A stretch of DNA of 64,000 bases from Pseudalkalibacillus sp051842935 (GCF_051842935.1 NZ_JBPXRR010000001.1:2914001-2978000); one strand, 5' to 3'. Shown: positions 1 through 8,971, numbered from the stretch's first letter. Made by a program: numbers and translations. Notes: generated by a model from the sequence alone, not told the origin.

Positions 1-201
1 TCCGATTCCGTTGGAGGTCGGTTCCACAACAGTCAGGCATGCAGCTGTCGCAATCGCCGCATCAACTGCATTTCCTCCCTTTTTTAAAATATCCAAACCA
101 GCTTGTGCCGCGAGTGGTTGCGATGTCGCAACCATTCCTTTTTTAGCGAATGTCGTCATTCTTTGCGATGGATACGGGTTATGTAAATAGTCCTGATTCA
201 T
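1..201 (-). CDS. gamma-glutamyltranspeptidase-like protein, N-terminal part
   Basis: The first 67 residues of a protein that continues beyond the left edge of the window. The segment GGNAVDAAIATAACLTVVEP is the conserved N-terminal block of the gamma-glutamyltranspeptidase family (Ntn hydrolases that cleave gamma-glutamyl bonds, e.g. in glutathione). The start is the ATG at 201, preceded by GAGAGGATGA as ribosome site. No signal peptide is visible, so it resembles the cytoplasmic YwrD-type branch more than secreted Ggt. The catalytic Thr that starts the small subunit lies outside the window. It is separated from the atp operon by about 330 bases and has its own promoter. Confidence 0.85.
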   Translation of the reverse strand, partial: MNQDYLHNPYPSQRMTTFAKKGMVATSQPLAAQAGLDILKKGGNAVDAAIATAACLTVVEPTSNGIG

Positions 202-240
202 GCGTACTTCATCCTCTCATTTCCAAATCACGTTATTTCC

Positions 241-268
241 ATTATATCGAGAATGAGCGAGCGTTCAA
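241..268 (-). promoter_or_regulatory. sigma-A promoter with operator-like palindrome for the transpeptidase gene
   Basis: On the minus strand -35 TTGAAC (263-268) and -10 TATAAT (241-246) are 16 bases apart. The -35 and spacer form an imperfect palindrome (TGAACGC/TCGCTCA). The same core, ATTGA-R-CG-Y-TCGCTC, covers the -35 of the promoter ahead of the thiolase gene at 45.4 kb. Confidence 0.6.
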
Positions 269-366
269 TTATTTTGTCTGAAAATTCTGTTTTGAAAGGT
301 CGAAACAAATCAATTTGGAAAGGATTTTCCTAAAAATCCTTCCTTTTAGATGTATGTTTAGGAAGA

Positions 367-460
367 CTTGGGGAACTTTCCTTCCGTCTTGTGGACTTTC
401 ATGCTGACTTAGGGAACTTTTTGGGGAACTTGTGGAACTTTGACGCTTACTTGGGGAACT
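367..460. repeat. cluster of short degenerate repeats in the 202-529 intergenic region
   Basis: Five close variants of CTTGGGGAACTT start at about 367, 388, 408, 429 and 449, spaced about 20 bases apart. The rest of this 328-base gap holds the transpeptidase promoter and the atp terminator. No gene is credible here. Confidence 0.6.
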
Positions 461-490
461 CAGCACTTTTTTTACTACATAATCTGAATA

Positions 491-522
491 GAAAAAAGAC
501 CCTTTCGTCTCCGAAAGGGTCT
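491..522 (-). terminator. intrinsic terminator of the atp operon
   Basis: An 11-bp stem (497-507 with 512-522) with a 4-base loop is followed on the minus strand by six U. It lies immediately after the atpC stop codon. Confidence 0.9.
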
Positions 523-529
523 TCCTCAT

Positions 530-934
530 TTATTTTCCTGCGATGTTGATACGGTTGACTGCACGATTCAGAGCAAGCTCTGCACGCGCAAAATCAACAC
601 CTTCTTGCTTGGATTTCTGCAGACGTTGTTCTGCACGCTCTTTCGCAGCTTGAGCACGATCGACGTTGATGTCGTTCGCAAGCTCAGCAGCTTGAGCAAG
701 AATGGTAACCTTTTCAGGTCGTACTTCTATAAATCCACCACTAACAGCCAAGATCTGTGTATTGTTTTCCTTCTTGATGCGGATCGCATTAATGGTTAAC
801 GGTGCTACAAGCGGAACGTGGCCTGGCAGGATTCCAAGCTCACCGCTGGTGGCTTTCGCGCTGACCATTTCTGCGCCTGTCTCGTCATACACAGGGCCAT
901 CAGGGGTGACGACACTTACTGCGAATGTCTTCAT
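530..934 (-). CDS. atpC: F0F1 ATP synthase subunit epsilon
   Basis: 134-residue central-stalk subunit epsilon, the last gene of the atp operon. Residues 1-85 form the beta-sandwich domain (conserved SGELGILPGHVPLVAPL, then GGFIEV); the rest is the helical hairpin rich in Ala, Glu and Arg that can extend along gamma and inhibit ATP hydrolysis. Start at ATG with GAGGAGGGG nine bases upstream. It follows atpD by 26 bases and is followed directly by the operon terminator. Confidence 0.97.
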   Translation of the reverse strand: MKTFAVSVVTPDGPVYDETGAEMVSAKATSGELGILPGHVPLVAPLTINAIRIKKENNTQILAVSGGFIEVRPEKVTILAQAAELANDINVDRAQAAKERAEQRLQKSKQEGVDFARAELALNRAVNRINIAGK

Positions 935-960
935 GAAACCCCTCCTCGGGCCAAATATCT

Positions 961-2364
961 TTAAGCCATTTGTTTCGCTTTATCTACTACTTCTTCGATA
1001 CGTCCTACAAGACGGAATGCGTCTTCAGGAAGATCGTCATGCTTACCTTCAAGAATTTCTTTGAATCCTTTGATCGTTTCTTTAACAGGTACATAAGATC
1101 CTTTTTGACCAGTGAACTGTTCAGCAACGTGGAAGTTTTGAGATAAGAAGAACTGGATACGACGTGCACGAGATACCGTCATCTTGTCTTCGTCACTCAA
1201 CTCATCCATACCAAGGATTGCGATGATGTCTTGAAGTTCTTTATAACGTTGAAGCGTTTGCTGTACTTGACGCGCAACGTTGTAGTGCTCTTCTCCAACG
1301 ATTTCAGGTGCAAGTGCACGAGATGTTGAAGCAAGCGGGTCAACCGCTGGGTAGATACCCATTTCAGAAAGCTTACGCTCAAGGTTCGTTGTTGCATCCA
1401 AGTGGGCGAACGTCGTCGCTGGAGCCGGGTCAGTGTAGTCATCGGCAGGTACATAGATCGCCTGGATAGACGTTACGGAACCTTTCTTCGTAGATGTGAT
1501 ACGCTCCTGTAATTGACCCATTTCAGTAGCAAGTGTCGGCTGGTAACCAACCGCTGAAGGCATACGGCCTAGTAGGGCTGATACCTCAGAACCTGCTTGT
1601 GTGAAACGGAAGATGTTGTCGATGAAGAACAATACGTCTTGTCCTTGCTCGTCACGGAAGTATTCCGCCATTGTCAATCCAGTCAGGGCAACACGTTGAC
1701 GTGCTCCTGGTGGTTCGTTCATCTGACCGAATACCATCGCTGTCTTTTTGATAACGCCGGAATCCGTCATTTCGTGGTAAAGGTCATTACCTTCACGTGT
1801 ACGCTCTCCAACACCTGCGAATACGGAAATACCACCATGCTCTTGAGCGATGTTGTTGATAAGCTCCTGGATCAATACCGTCTTACCAACTCCTGCTCCT
1901 CCGAACAATCCGATCTTACCACCCTTAACGTATGGTGCAAGAAGGTCAACGACTTTAATTCCTGTTTCAAGGATTTCAGTCTTTGTTGTTAATTGGTCGA
2001 ATTTTGGAGCTTCGCGGTGAATCGGATCGCGTTGTACGTCTGCGCCGATTTCCTCATCAAGGTCGATTTTCTCACCTAATACGTTAAAAACACGACCTAA
2101 TGTTGCGTCACCTACTGGTACCGAGATCGGTGATCCAGTATCAATTGCTTCCGTTCCTCTTACGAGTCCGTCGGTGGAAGCCATCGCGACGGTACGAACA
2201 GTATCATCACCAAGGTGAAGTGAAACCTCAAGCGTCAACTCGATGTTCTTTTCGCCCTCAGTGGTTTGGACTCTAAGTGCATTGTAAATCTCAGGCAGGT
2301 TCCCGCTCTCGAACTGTACGTCGACAACTGGACCCATGACTTGAGTGATGCGTCCTTTGTTCAT
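961..2364 (-). CDS. atpD: F0F1 ATP synthase subunit beta
   Basis: 467-residue catalytic subunit of F1. The P-loop GGAGVGKT is at about 155-162, followed by GERTREGNDLYHEM and the conserved ALLGRMPSAVGYQPTLATEMG region. Three copies alternate with alpha and make ATP from ADP and phosphate. The length is normal and the ATG has a strong ribosome site (AGGAGG). Expressed with the rest of the atp operon. Confidence 0.99.
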   Translation of the reverse strand: MNKGRITQVMGPVVDVQFESGNLPEIYNALRVQTTEGEKNIELTLEVSLHLGDDTVRTVAMASTDGLVRGTEAIDTGSPISVPVGDATLGRVFNVLGEKIDLDEEIGADVQRDPIHREAPKFDQLTTKTEILETGIKVVDLLAPYVKGGKIGLFGGAGVGKTVLIQELINNIAQEHGGISVFAGVGERTREGNDLYHEMTDSGVIKKTAMVFGQMNEPPGARQRVALTGLTMAEYFRDEQGQDVLFFIDNIFRFTQAGSEVSALLGRMPSAVGYQPTLATEMGQLQERITSTKKGSVTSIQAIYVPADDYTDPAPATTFAHLDATTNLERKLSEMGIYPAVDPLASTSRALAPEIVGEEHYNVARQVQQTLQRYKELQDIIAILGMDELSDEDKMTVSRARRIQFFLSQNFHVAEQFTGQKGSYVPVKETIKGFKEILEGKHDDLPEDAFRLVGRIEEVVDKAKQMA

Positions 2365-2427
2365 GTTTTTCCCTCCTAACGTCCTTTTGAGGATGCTTTT
2401 ATGTTTCTGACCACATGGTCGAAAGGT

Positions 2428-3288
2428 CTATTCAAGCGCAGCTGCTCCACCAACGATCTCGGTGATCTCTTGTGTGATCGCTGCCTGACGTGCACGGTTG
2501 TAGGAAAGCGTAAGACTGCCGATAATATCGTCTGCATTATCCGTCGCACTCTTCATCGCTGTCATACGAGAAGCATGTTCACTTGCTTTCGCATCCAGTA
2601 AAGCACCATAAATCAAGCTTTCCGCATACTGAGGAAGCAATTCTTCAAGAATTTCTTCTTCAGATGGCTCGTATTCATAGGAGCTTTTCGCCTTTTCCTC
2701 TCCTGCGATGTCAGAAAGTGGCAACAACTTCTTTTCTGTGAGGTCCTGTTGGATCGCACTCACATAATGGTTGTAGTACATGTACAGCTCATCGTACTCT
2801 TCGTCCGCGAATCGTTTCACAGCTTCACTTGCAATGGATTTGATTTCCGCAAATTCAGGTTGGTCATCAATTCCTACAATGCTGTCAAGGACAGGCATGT
2901 TGCGGTTTTTGAAGAAGCTGAGTCCGACTTTACCGACGACGATGATCGTATACTCATCAGTCGACTTATGTCGTTCTTTGATCGTACGGAACACGTGACG
3001 AAGGACGTTACTGTTGTATGGACCGGCTAGGCCTCGGTCTGAAGTGATGACGAGGTATCCAGTCTTTTTGACAGGTCGAGATTGAAGCATTGGGTGACGG
3101 GCATTTGAGCTGCCACTTGCAATACCAGATACGACCTCTTGGATTTTATCCATGTAAGGTACGAAGGATTTCGCATTGTTTTCAGCCTGGTTCAATTTCG
3201 CAGCTGAAACCATCTCCATCGCTTTCGTAATTTGTTTCGTCTTTTTCGTAGAATTAATACGCGTTTTTATATCACGTAACGATGCCAC
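2428..3288 (-). CDS. atpG: F0F1 ATP synthase subunit gamma
   Basis: 286-residue rotor subunit, N- and C-terminal helices forming the coiled coil inside the alpha3beta3 head. I place the start at GTG 3288 (MASLRDIKTRI in the family), because the ribosome site AAGGTGG is eight bases upstream; a GTG four codons earlier overlaps that site. The C-terminal SYNRARQAAITQEITEIVGGA is diagnostic. It lies between atpA and atpD. Confidence 0.97.
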   Translation of the reverse strand: MASLRDIKTRINSTKKTKQITKAMEMVSAAKLNQAENNAKSFVPYMDKIQEVVSGIASGSSNARHPMLQSRPVKKTGYLVITSDRGLAGPYNSNVLRHVFRTIKERHKSTDEYTIIVVGKVGLSFFKNRNMPVLDSIVGIDDQPEFAEIKSIASEAVKRFADEEYDELYMYYNHYVSAIQQDLTEKKLLPLSDIAGEEKAKSSYEYEPSEEEILEELLPQYAESLIYGALLDAKASEHASRMTAMKSATDNADDIIGSLTLSYNRARQAAITQEITEIVGGAAALE

Positions 3289-3369
3289 TCGTTTCACCAC
3301 CTTTATAAAGGGGACGAAATGGTGTCCGTCCCATTATGATCCGTTTGAAAGCGTCGGTTGATCTAAAAA

Positions 3370-4878
3370 TTACTCAGATACAACGAACGTTTTCTTGAAT
3401 TCGTTGATTGCGTTATTGAAGTCGTCTTCTTCAGGAAGGTTTCCAGTTTCACGGATTCCAGCAAGCAATTCCTTACGGTTATGATCTAACCAAGTATGGT
3501 ATTCTGCTTCGAAACGTGTGATATCTTCAACTGGAATATCGTCTAAGAAGCCGCGCGTCAACGCATAAAGGCTGGCAACCTGCTTTTCAACAGCAAGTGG
3601 CTTGTGAAGGCCTTGCTTCAATACTTCAACCGTACGAGCACCACGGTTCAATTTCGCTTGAGTCGCTTTATCAAGGTCAGATCCAAATTGTGCGAATGCT
3701 TCTAGCTCACGGTAAGATGCCAAGTCAAGACGTAGCGTACCGGATACTTTCTTCATCGCTTTGATTTGTGCGGATCCTCCAACACGGGATACGGATAGAC
3801 CTGCGTTTACCGCTGGACGTACACCGGAGAAGAAGAGATCGGATTGCAAGAAGATCTGTCCGTCTGTAATCGAGATAACGTTTGTCGGGATATAAGCCGA
3901 AACGTCACCCGCTTGTGTTTCGATGAATGGAAGGGCAGTAAGTGAACCTCCGCCTTTCGCATCACTCAACTTCGCTGCACGCTCTAGTAAGCGAGAGTGT
4001 AGGTAGAAGACATCCCCTGGGAATGCTTCACGACCTGGAGGACGACGAAGTAGTAGTGACAGTTCACGGTATGCAGCCGCTTGTTTAGAAAGATCATCAT
4101 AGATCAACAATACGTGCTTACCGTTGTACATGAATTCTTCACCCATTGTTACCCCAGCATATGGAGCAAGGTAAAGAAGTGGAGCTGGTTGGGACGCACT
4201 CGCTGTTACGACGATTGTGTAATCAAGTGCTCCGTGCTCACGTAGTGTTTCAACAACACCTGCAACCGTTGATTCTTTCTGACCGATTGCAACGTAGATA
4301 CAAATCATATCTTCGTCTTTTTGGTTCAAGATCGTGTCGATTGCGATTGCTGTTTTACCTGTTTGACGGTCTCCGATGATCAACTCACGCTGACCACGAC
4401 CGATCGGAATAAGGGAGTCGATCGCCTTGATTCCTGTTTGAAGCGGCTCGTGTACGGATTTACGATCCATAACACCTGGTGCCGGACTTTCGATTGGACG
4501 AGTTTTGGAAGTCTCAATTGCACCCTTACCATCAACTGGTTGTCCAAGAGAGTTAACGACACGTCCTAGAAGTTCTTCACCTACAGGTACCTCCATGATA
4601 CGGCCTGTACGCTTCACTTCATCGCCTTCACGGATATCGACATAAGGTCCAAGGATGATGATACCGACGTTGTTTTCCTCAAGGTTTTGGGCCATACCCA
4701 TTACACCGTTGGAGAATTCAACGAGCTCACCAGCCATGACATTGTCTAATCCATGGACACGTGCGATTCCGTCACCGACTTGGATGACAGTACCGACATC
4801 ACTTACTTCTATTTCAGAAGAATAGTTTTCAATTTGTTGTTTAATTAGCGAACTAATTTCTTCCGCTTTTATGCTCAT
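3370..4878 (-). CDS. atpA: F0F1 ATP synthase subunit alpha
   Basis: 502-residue non-catalytic nucleotide-binding subunit of F1. The P-loop GDRQTGKT is at 169-176. The C-terminal part carries the VGGSAQIKAMKKVSG segment typical of alpha. Start chosen at ATG 4878, giving MSIKAEEIS as in B. subtilis; a GTG at 4887 would add three residues but overlaps the ribosome site AGGGGTG. It follows atpH by 25 bases. Confidence 0.98.
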   Translation of the reverse strand: MSIKAEEISSLIKQQIENYSSEIEVSDVGTVIQVGDGIARVHGLDNVMAGELVEFSNGVMGMAQNLEENNVGIIILGPYVDIREGDEVKRTGRIMEVPVGEELLGRVVNSLGQPVDGKGAIETSKTRPIESPAPGVMDRKSVHEPLQTGIKAIDSLIPIGRGQRELIIGDRQTGKTAIAIDTILNQKDEDMICIYVAIGQKESTVAGVVETLREHGALDYTIVVTASASQPAPLLYLAPYAGVTMGEEFMYNGKHVLLIYDDLSKQAAAYRELSLLLRRPPGREAFPGDVFYLHSRLLERAAKLSDAKGGGSLTALPFIETQAGDVSAYIPTNVISITDGQIFLQSDLFFSGVRPAVNAGLSVSRVGGSAQIKAMKKVSGTLRLDLASYRELEAFAQFGSDLDKATQAKLNRGARTVEVLKQGLHKPLAVEKQVASLYALTRGFLDDIPVEDITRFEAEYHTWLDHNRKELLAGIRETGNLPEEDDFNNAINEFKKTFVVSE

Positions 4879-4903
4879 GAATTTCACCCCTATCGTACTC
4901 GTC

Positions 4904-5452
4904 TCACTCGGAGACTAATTGACGTTGAATTCGGTTCAACTTACCACTAACACTTCCGTCGAAGATACGGTTACCGATTTTGACTTTGATCCCACCGATC
5001 AAGTCTTGATCGATTACGTTTTCGACGCGAAGTTCTTTGACGTTGATACGTTCAGAGAATGTTCTGGAGATCTCCTGTTGCTCTTCTTCAGTAAGAAGGC
5101 GGACGGAGTAGACCGTAGCATCTGCAATGCCGCGCTCTTCATTCGCCAGTAAGATGTATTGGTCGACCATATTCGGAATCATTGCTTCGCGTTTACGGTC
5201 TACCATCAATAAAATCGTATTGTGAACAGGTTCAGAAACTTCAGATCCGATCACCTTCGAAAGCAAGCTTTTCTTGTCTTCGGCAGAGATTTTCGGATGG
5301 TTCAAGATGGTGAGTAACTTCTCATTCTCTTCGATGATGGATTGAACGCTGCGAAGCTCTTTTTCGACTTGATCAAGAGAGCCTTTCTCTTTTACAACAT
5401 CAAATAGAGCTGCTGCGTATCGCTTTGCTACAGATTCTGTGTCCTTGCTCAT
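4904..5452 (-). CDS. atpH: F0F1 ATP synthase subunit delta
   Basis: 182-residue peripheral-stalk subunit joining F1 to the b subunits (OSCP family). An N-terminal six-helix domain (VAKRYAAALFDVV) and the conserved C-terminal ENVIDQDLIGGIKVKIGNRI are visible. Its ATG overlaps the atpF stop codon by four bases, suggesting translational coupling. Confidence 0.97.
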   Translation of the reverse strand: MSKDTESVAKRYAAALFDVVKEKGSLDQVEKELRSVQSIIEENEKLLTILNHPKISAEDKKSLLSKVIGSEVSEPVHNTILLMVDRKREAMIPNMVDQYILLANEERGIADATVYSVRLLTEEEQQEISRTFSERINVKELRVENVIDQDLIGGIKVKIGNRIFDGSVSGKLNRIQRQLVSE

Positions 5453-5976
5453 CGACCTTCGCCTACCTCTTTAAGATAATCATTCACAAGTTTCTGTTGA
5501 GCTTGCTCATCCAATTCCTTGGTGATTACCTTAGAAGCAATTTGTACAGAAAGTGTTGCAACTTCATTACGCAACGTTTGTACAGCTTGCTCTTTTTCAC
5601 GGTCGATTTCAGAAAGTGCAGATTCCTTCATGCGGTTTGCTTCTTCACGAGCAGCGCGAAGGATGTCCTCACCTTGTTGCTCACCTTGCTTCTTAGCTGC
5701 TTCGATCAATGCTTGTGCTTCTTTACGTGCTTCTTTCAAAGCCGCAGTCTGCTCATCTAAGTATGACTGAGCTTCTTTTCGGCTTTTTTCAGCTTCGTTT
5801 ATTTCGTTAGAGATATGCTCTTCACGCTTTTTCATGATGCCCATCAATGGACCCCATGCATATTTACGCAGTAAGAAAAGTAAAACGATGAACGCTAGTA
5901 ACTGGAACAGGATATCTCCTGTATTAACACCGGCACCCGCACCCAAAACAAGATTGTCAGGATTCAAGAAATGCAC
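5449..5976 (-). CDS. atpF: F0F1 ATP synthase subunit b
   Basis: 175-residue peripheral-stalk subunit with one N-terminal membrane helix (ILFQLLAFIVLLFLLRKYAW) and a long charged coiled coil. I place the start at GTG 5976 (VHFLNPDNL), because AAGGGAGG lies seven bases before it; the ATG 18 bases upstream is part of that ribosome site. The length fits the 170-175 residues usual for Bacillus. Confidence 0.96.
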   Translation of the reverse strand: MHFLNPDNLVLGAGAGVNTGDILFQLLAFIVLLFLLRKYAWGPLMGIMKKREEHISNEINEAEKSRKEAQSYLDEQTAALKEARKEAQALIEAAKKQGEQQGEDILRAAREEANRMKESALSEIDREKEQAVQTLRNEVATLSVQIASKVITKELDEQAQQKLVNDYLKEVGEGR

Positions 5977-6071
5977 AGCGGTTCCTCCCTTCATTGGTCA
6001 TACATAAGGAATGGCGAGGTCTCACACAGACTTCGCCATTATGAAAACTTCGGTAGAATCGTTACTCGTTA

Positions 6072-6284
6072 TTAACCACCAAGTACGATGAACGCGATAA
6101 CGACACCGATGATTGGAAGTGCCTCAACTAGTGCGATACCGATGAACATTGTTGTTTGAAGCGTACCACGCAATTCTGGTTGACGAGCGATTCCTTCAAC
6201 TGTACGTCCTACGATAAGACCGTTACCTACACCGGCACCAATTGCCGCTAGACCTACTGCAATTGCAGCTGCGATTAAATTCAT
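6072..6284 (-). CDS. atpE: F0F1 ATP synthase subunit c
   Basis: 70-residue two-helix proteolipid forming the rotor ring. Glu54 is the ion-binding carboxylate in helix 2, and Pro57 follows. The first helix has the GAGVGNG series of glycines. Position 51 is Ala, not the Pro of extreme alkaliphiles, and the residues after Glu54 (Ala-Leu) do not look like a sodium site, so proton coupling is inferred. A strong AAGGAGG site precedes the ATG. Confidence 0.98.
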   Translation of the reverse strand: MNLIAAAIAVGLAAIGAGVGNGLIVGRTVEGIARQPELRGTLQTTMFIGIALVEALPIIGVVIAFIVLGG

Positions 6285-6386
6285 TTAAATTTCCTCCTTG
6301 GAATTGTATTATTTTATAATTTCTTCCCATTATGGGGTTGTACACAGAGTTAAAATTGAACCTTTTACTGTAGAGCTTTGTGAGCT

Positions 6387-7097
6387 CTAGTGTTCATCAC
6401 TGACTTTATGTGCCATGTAAACCATTGTCAGCATTGTAAAAATGAATGCCTGGATGACACCGACAAAGATACTGAATCCTTGCCACACCATCATCGGTAG
6501 GAAGGATAAGACCCCTGCAAAAATTCCTGCAGTACCAGCTCCTGCTAACAAGGCTAGCAATACTTCACCGGCATAAATGTTACCGTAAAGTCGAAGACCT
6601 AGTGTCAACGTGTTGGCGAATTCCTCAATGATTTTCAAAGGGAACATAAATTTCATCGGTTTGAAGAATTCACTACCGTATGATTTAGTTCCTTTCACTT
6701 TGATCGCGTAGAAGTGAGTCAATACGACTACCATTACAGCGAGTGTCAATGTGATGGTTGGATCAGCTGTTGGTGATTTCCACCAAAGCTCATGATCGAT
6801 CGCGATTGCAAACGGAAGTCCTAACATGTTCGAGACGAATATGTACATGATAATCGTCAAACCTAGTGTCAAGAATCGACCTCCAGTCTTCCAGTCCATG
6901 GTGCTGTTGATGATTCCTTTTACAAAATCGATCAGCCATTCCATGAAGTTCTGCATACCAGATGGACGCATTTGCAAACTACGTGAGCCGAGTACGGCAA
7001 TGATGAACACAATTACAGAAGCAATCGTAATCATCAGGATGTTCGATGGGTTAAAAGTTAAACCTAATAGTTCAAGATGTGGCGCTTCGTGTTCCAA
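6387..7097 (-). CDS. atpB: F0F1 ATP synthase subunit a
   Basis: 236-residue membrane subunit forming the proton half-channels with the c ring. The essential Arg lies in TLGLRLYGNIYAGE. The residue before that final Glu is Gly, as in neutralophiles. I place the start at TTG 7097, since GAGAGGTGA is at the right distance. An in-frame ATG at 7142 would overlap atpI by 20 bases and has no ribosome site. Five to six membrane helices. Confidence 0.95.
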   Translation of the reverse strand: MEHEAPHLELLGLTFNPSNILMITIASVIVFIIAVLGSRSLQMRPSGMQNFMEWLIDFVKGIINSTMDWKTGGRFLTLGLTIIMYIFVSNMLGLPFAIAIDHELWWKSPTADPTITLTLAVMVVVLTHFYAIKVKGTKSYGSEFFKPMKFMFPLKIIEEFANTLTLGLRLYGNIYAGEVLLALLAGAGTAGIFAGVLSFLPMMVWQGFSIFVGVIQAFIFTMLTMVYMAHKVSDEH

Positions 7098-7122
7098 TTC
7101 TTTCACCTCTCTTCCCCAAAGT

Positions 7123-7503
7123 TCAGTTTCGTTTTGATGCAAAGTAAAAATCTATCAACATGATGAGATATATCATGAGTAAACCTACGACTACGGAAAT
7201 CAAGTCAAAGTATTCAGGAAATCGGGTCGCGACCAGAACGGCAAGCCCGGCGGTCATCAACCTGGATAAGGAGCCCATCGTCCGAACCTTCGTGCCTTCA
7301 ACGACAGCTTGTCCGACGCGGTCGATCTTGCGATGCATCGACCATACGTTCAGAATGCTCACAGCAATTCCCAACAACAGTCCGAGAAAGACTGTTTTGT
7401 AGCTTGTGAACCCCCAACCTAGTACGAAAATCGAAGCTAAGTATAGTCCGTATTTTATGTATCGACGGAACGCATTGTTGTAAGTTGAGAGGTTTTCGGT
7501 CAT
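7123..7503 (-). CDS. atpI: ATP synthase subunit I
   Basis: 126-residue protein with four hydrophobic segments, in the usual place ahead of atpB. AtpI is not part of the final enzyme; in related bacteria it helps assemble the c ring and affects Mg uptake. Its ATG overlaps the atpZ stop by four bases. The family is poorly conserved, so identity rests on length, topology and position. Confidence 0.85.
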   Translation of the reverse strand: MTENLSTYNNAFRRYIKYGLYLASIFVLGWGFTSYKTVFLGLLLGIAVSILNVWSMHRKIDRVGQAVVEGTKVRTMGSLSRLMTAGLAVLVATRFPEYFDLISVVVGLLMIYLIMLIDFYFASKRN

Positions 7504-7730
7504 TGTTCGCCTTCTTCTCCAAAAAATCGCTGAATTAACTTGATGGTCCCGTAAACTCCTGCTGCCAAGCCAAGAAACAGTCCGATGATCATAAGAAACG
7601 GTGCTGTGTCAAAGGTACGATCCAACCACATGCCTCCGAAAATGCCGACCAGAATGGTACCGACGAGTTGCGAGAGGATTCCAGACATGAGAGCCATTGA
7701 ATGAAAGGGTGATCGTTTATCAGTGCGCAT
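7500..7730 (-). CDS. atpZ: AtpZ/AtpI family protein
   Basis: 76-residue protein with two membrane helices and the family pattern GGMWLDRTFDTAPFLMIIG. First gene of the atp operon. AtpZ works with AtpI in alkaliphilic Bacillus as a Mg/Ca-related membrane factor. Start placed at ATG 7730, eight bases after AAAAGGGG; a GTG three codons earlier overlaps that site. Confidence 0.85.
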   Translation of the reverse strand: MRTDKRSPFHSMALMSGILSQLVGTILVGIFGGMWLDRTFDTAPFLMIIGLFLGLAAGVYGTIKLIQRFFGEEGEQ

Positions 7731-7876
7731 TTGCCGCACCCCTTTTCTTTGGACTTGATTTTGAGGTCATCAGGTGAGTCAATTCCTGATTATTTTGTGG
7801 AGTATTTTACGAGATTCGGATGTAGCGAAAAAGCTTTATATGATGCGTATGAAAACCTTATCATACATCCTTTGTA

Positions 7877-7905
7877 AGAATACTATAGCCACTAGTACAT
7901 GTCAA
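7877..7905 (-). promoter_or_regulatory. sigma-A promoter of the atp operon
   Basis: Minus-strand -35 TTGACA (7900-7905) and -10 TATTCT (7877-7882) with a 17-base spacer, giving a leader of about 140 bases before atpZ. I see no convincing terminator between upp and this promoter, so some read-through from upp is possible. Confidence 0.7.
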
Positions 7906-7976
7906 TTGCGTTACAGGCAATTTCTATGGTAAGATTTGAAAACTTTTTGAACCTTTTGGCTTTATGTTTTCAACGT

Positions 7977-8606
7977 TTATTTCGTACCGAACAAACGGTC
8001 TCCTGCATCACCTAAACCTGGTACGATGTACCCCTTTTCGTTCAGGTATTCATCAAGCGCTCCGAGATAGATGTCAACATCAGGATGTGCCTCTTGGACC
8101 ATTTTGACGCCTTCAGGAGCTGCGATCAGACACATGAGCTTGATATTCTGTGCGCCACGCTTTTTCAGTGACTCGATTGCTGCCACTGCAGAACCGCCTG
8201 TTGCAAGCATCGGATCGATTACGATGAGTTCACGTTCTTCAACATCACTTGGAAGCTTCACATAATACTCGACCGGTTGGAGAGTTTCAGGGTCGCGATA
8301 TAATCCGACGTGCCCTACCTTTGCCGCTGGAATCAGCTTCAGGATCCCGTCGACCATTCCTAGTCCTGCACGAAGGATCGGTACCAATCCAAGCTTCTTA
8401 CCCGCAATTGTATATGCTTTTGCTTCCGAAACCGGTGTTTGGACCGTTACTTCTTGGAGTGGTAATTCTCGGGTGATTTCGAATGCCATCAATGCTGCCA
8501 CTTCATCGACAAGCTCACGGAATTCTTTCGTCCCTGTCGATACATCACGAATGTATGTAATCTTATGTTGGATCAGCGGGTGTTCCAGAACGTGTACTTT
8601 ACTCAT
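7977..8606 (-). CDS. upp: uracil phosphoribosyltransferase
   Basis: 209-residue salvage enzyme making UMP from uracil and PRPP. The PRPP-binding loop is DPMLATGGSAVAAIESLKKRG near residue 130, and the C-terminal uracil-binding block ends GLGDAGDRLFGTK. Full length, ATG start after AAGGAGAGATGATGA. It sits between glyA and the atp operon as in B. subtilis. Confidence 0.98.
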   Translation of the reverse strand: MSKVHVLEHPLIQHKITYIRDVSTGTKEFRELVDEVAALMAFEITRELPLQEVTVQTPVSEAKAYTIAGKKLGLVPILRAGLGMVDGILKLIPAAKVGHVGLYRDPETLQPVEYYVKLPSDVEERELIVIDPMLATGGSAVAAIESLKKRGAQNIKLMCLIAAPEGVKMVQEAHPDVDIYLGALDEYLNEKGYIVPGLGDAGDRLFGTK

Positions 8607-8814
8607 TCATCATCTCTCCTTCAAAAAGTTTATGAGGTTTGTAACTTGTCTTAAAACCTGAAAGAATACGAACTTAGCAGGTTTTTTGCCTCTCGAAAAT
8701 TGTACAGAAAAAAGGTGTGAAGTTCAACACGAATCAGCAGGAAATAACAGGAGAAGCCAAAAACAGTACCAAAGTGATAACTGCCCAAAATGATCTGCAG
8801 TACCTCTGCAGTAC

Positions 8815-8936
8815 TCAACTGTACCAGGTACCATTTTGTAACCCTTGTGCCGTAAGGGTTTGTATTTGGTGCCTGGCACCGATTGAAATCCCTTGTGCCC
8901 CAAGGCGTCCGAGTCGGTGCCAGGTACTGCACTTTC
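8815..8936. repeat. palindromic short-repeat cluster in the upp-glyA gap (8607-8990)
   Basis: Three copies of a self-complementary core occur here: CAGGTACC near 8825, GGTGCCTGGCACC (8868-8880) and CGGTGCCAGGTAC near 8915. They are separated by variants of CCTTGTGCC, so the stretch can fold into several hairpins. The same core forms an inverted pair at 23333-23391. Reading frames across this gap look non-coding. The remainder holds the glyA terminator and the upp leader. Confidence 0.6.
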
Positions 8937-8941
8937 ATTCA

Positions 8942-8971
8942 AATAAAAGAGGCGACCTTTGCGGGTCGCCT
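8942..8971 (-). terminator. intrinsic terminator of glyA
   Basis: An 8-bp stem (8950-8957 with 8964-8971) closes a 6-base loop and is followed by TCTTTTATTT on the minus strand, 20 bases after the glyA stop. Confidence 0.85.

Noticed and set aside
605..1064. Long open frames on the plus strand opposite atpC and atpD, and similar ones opposite most genes
   Set aside because: They lie antisense to strongly conserved genes, have no ribosome sites and no recognisable domains.
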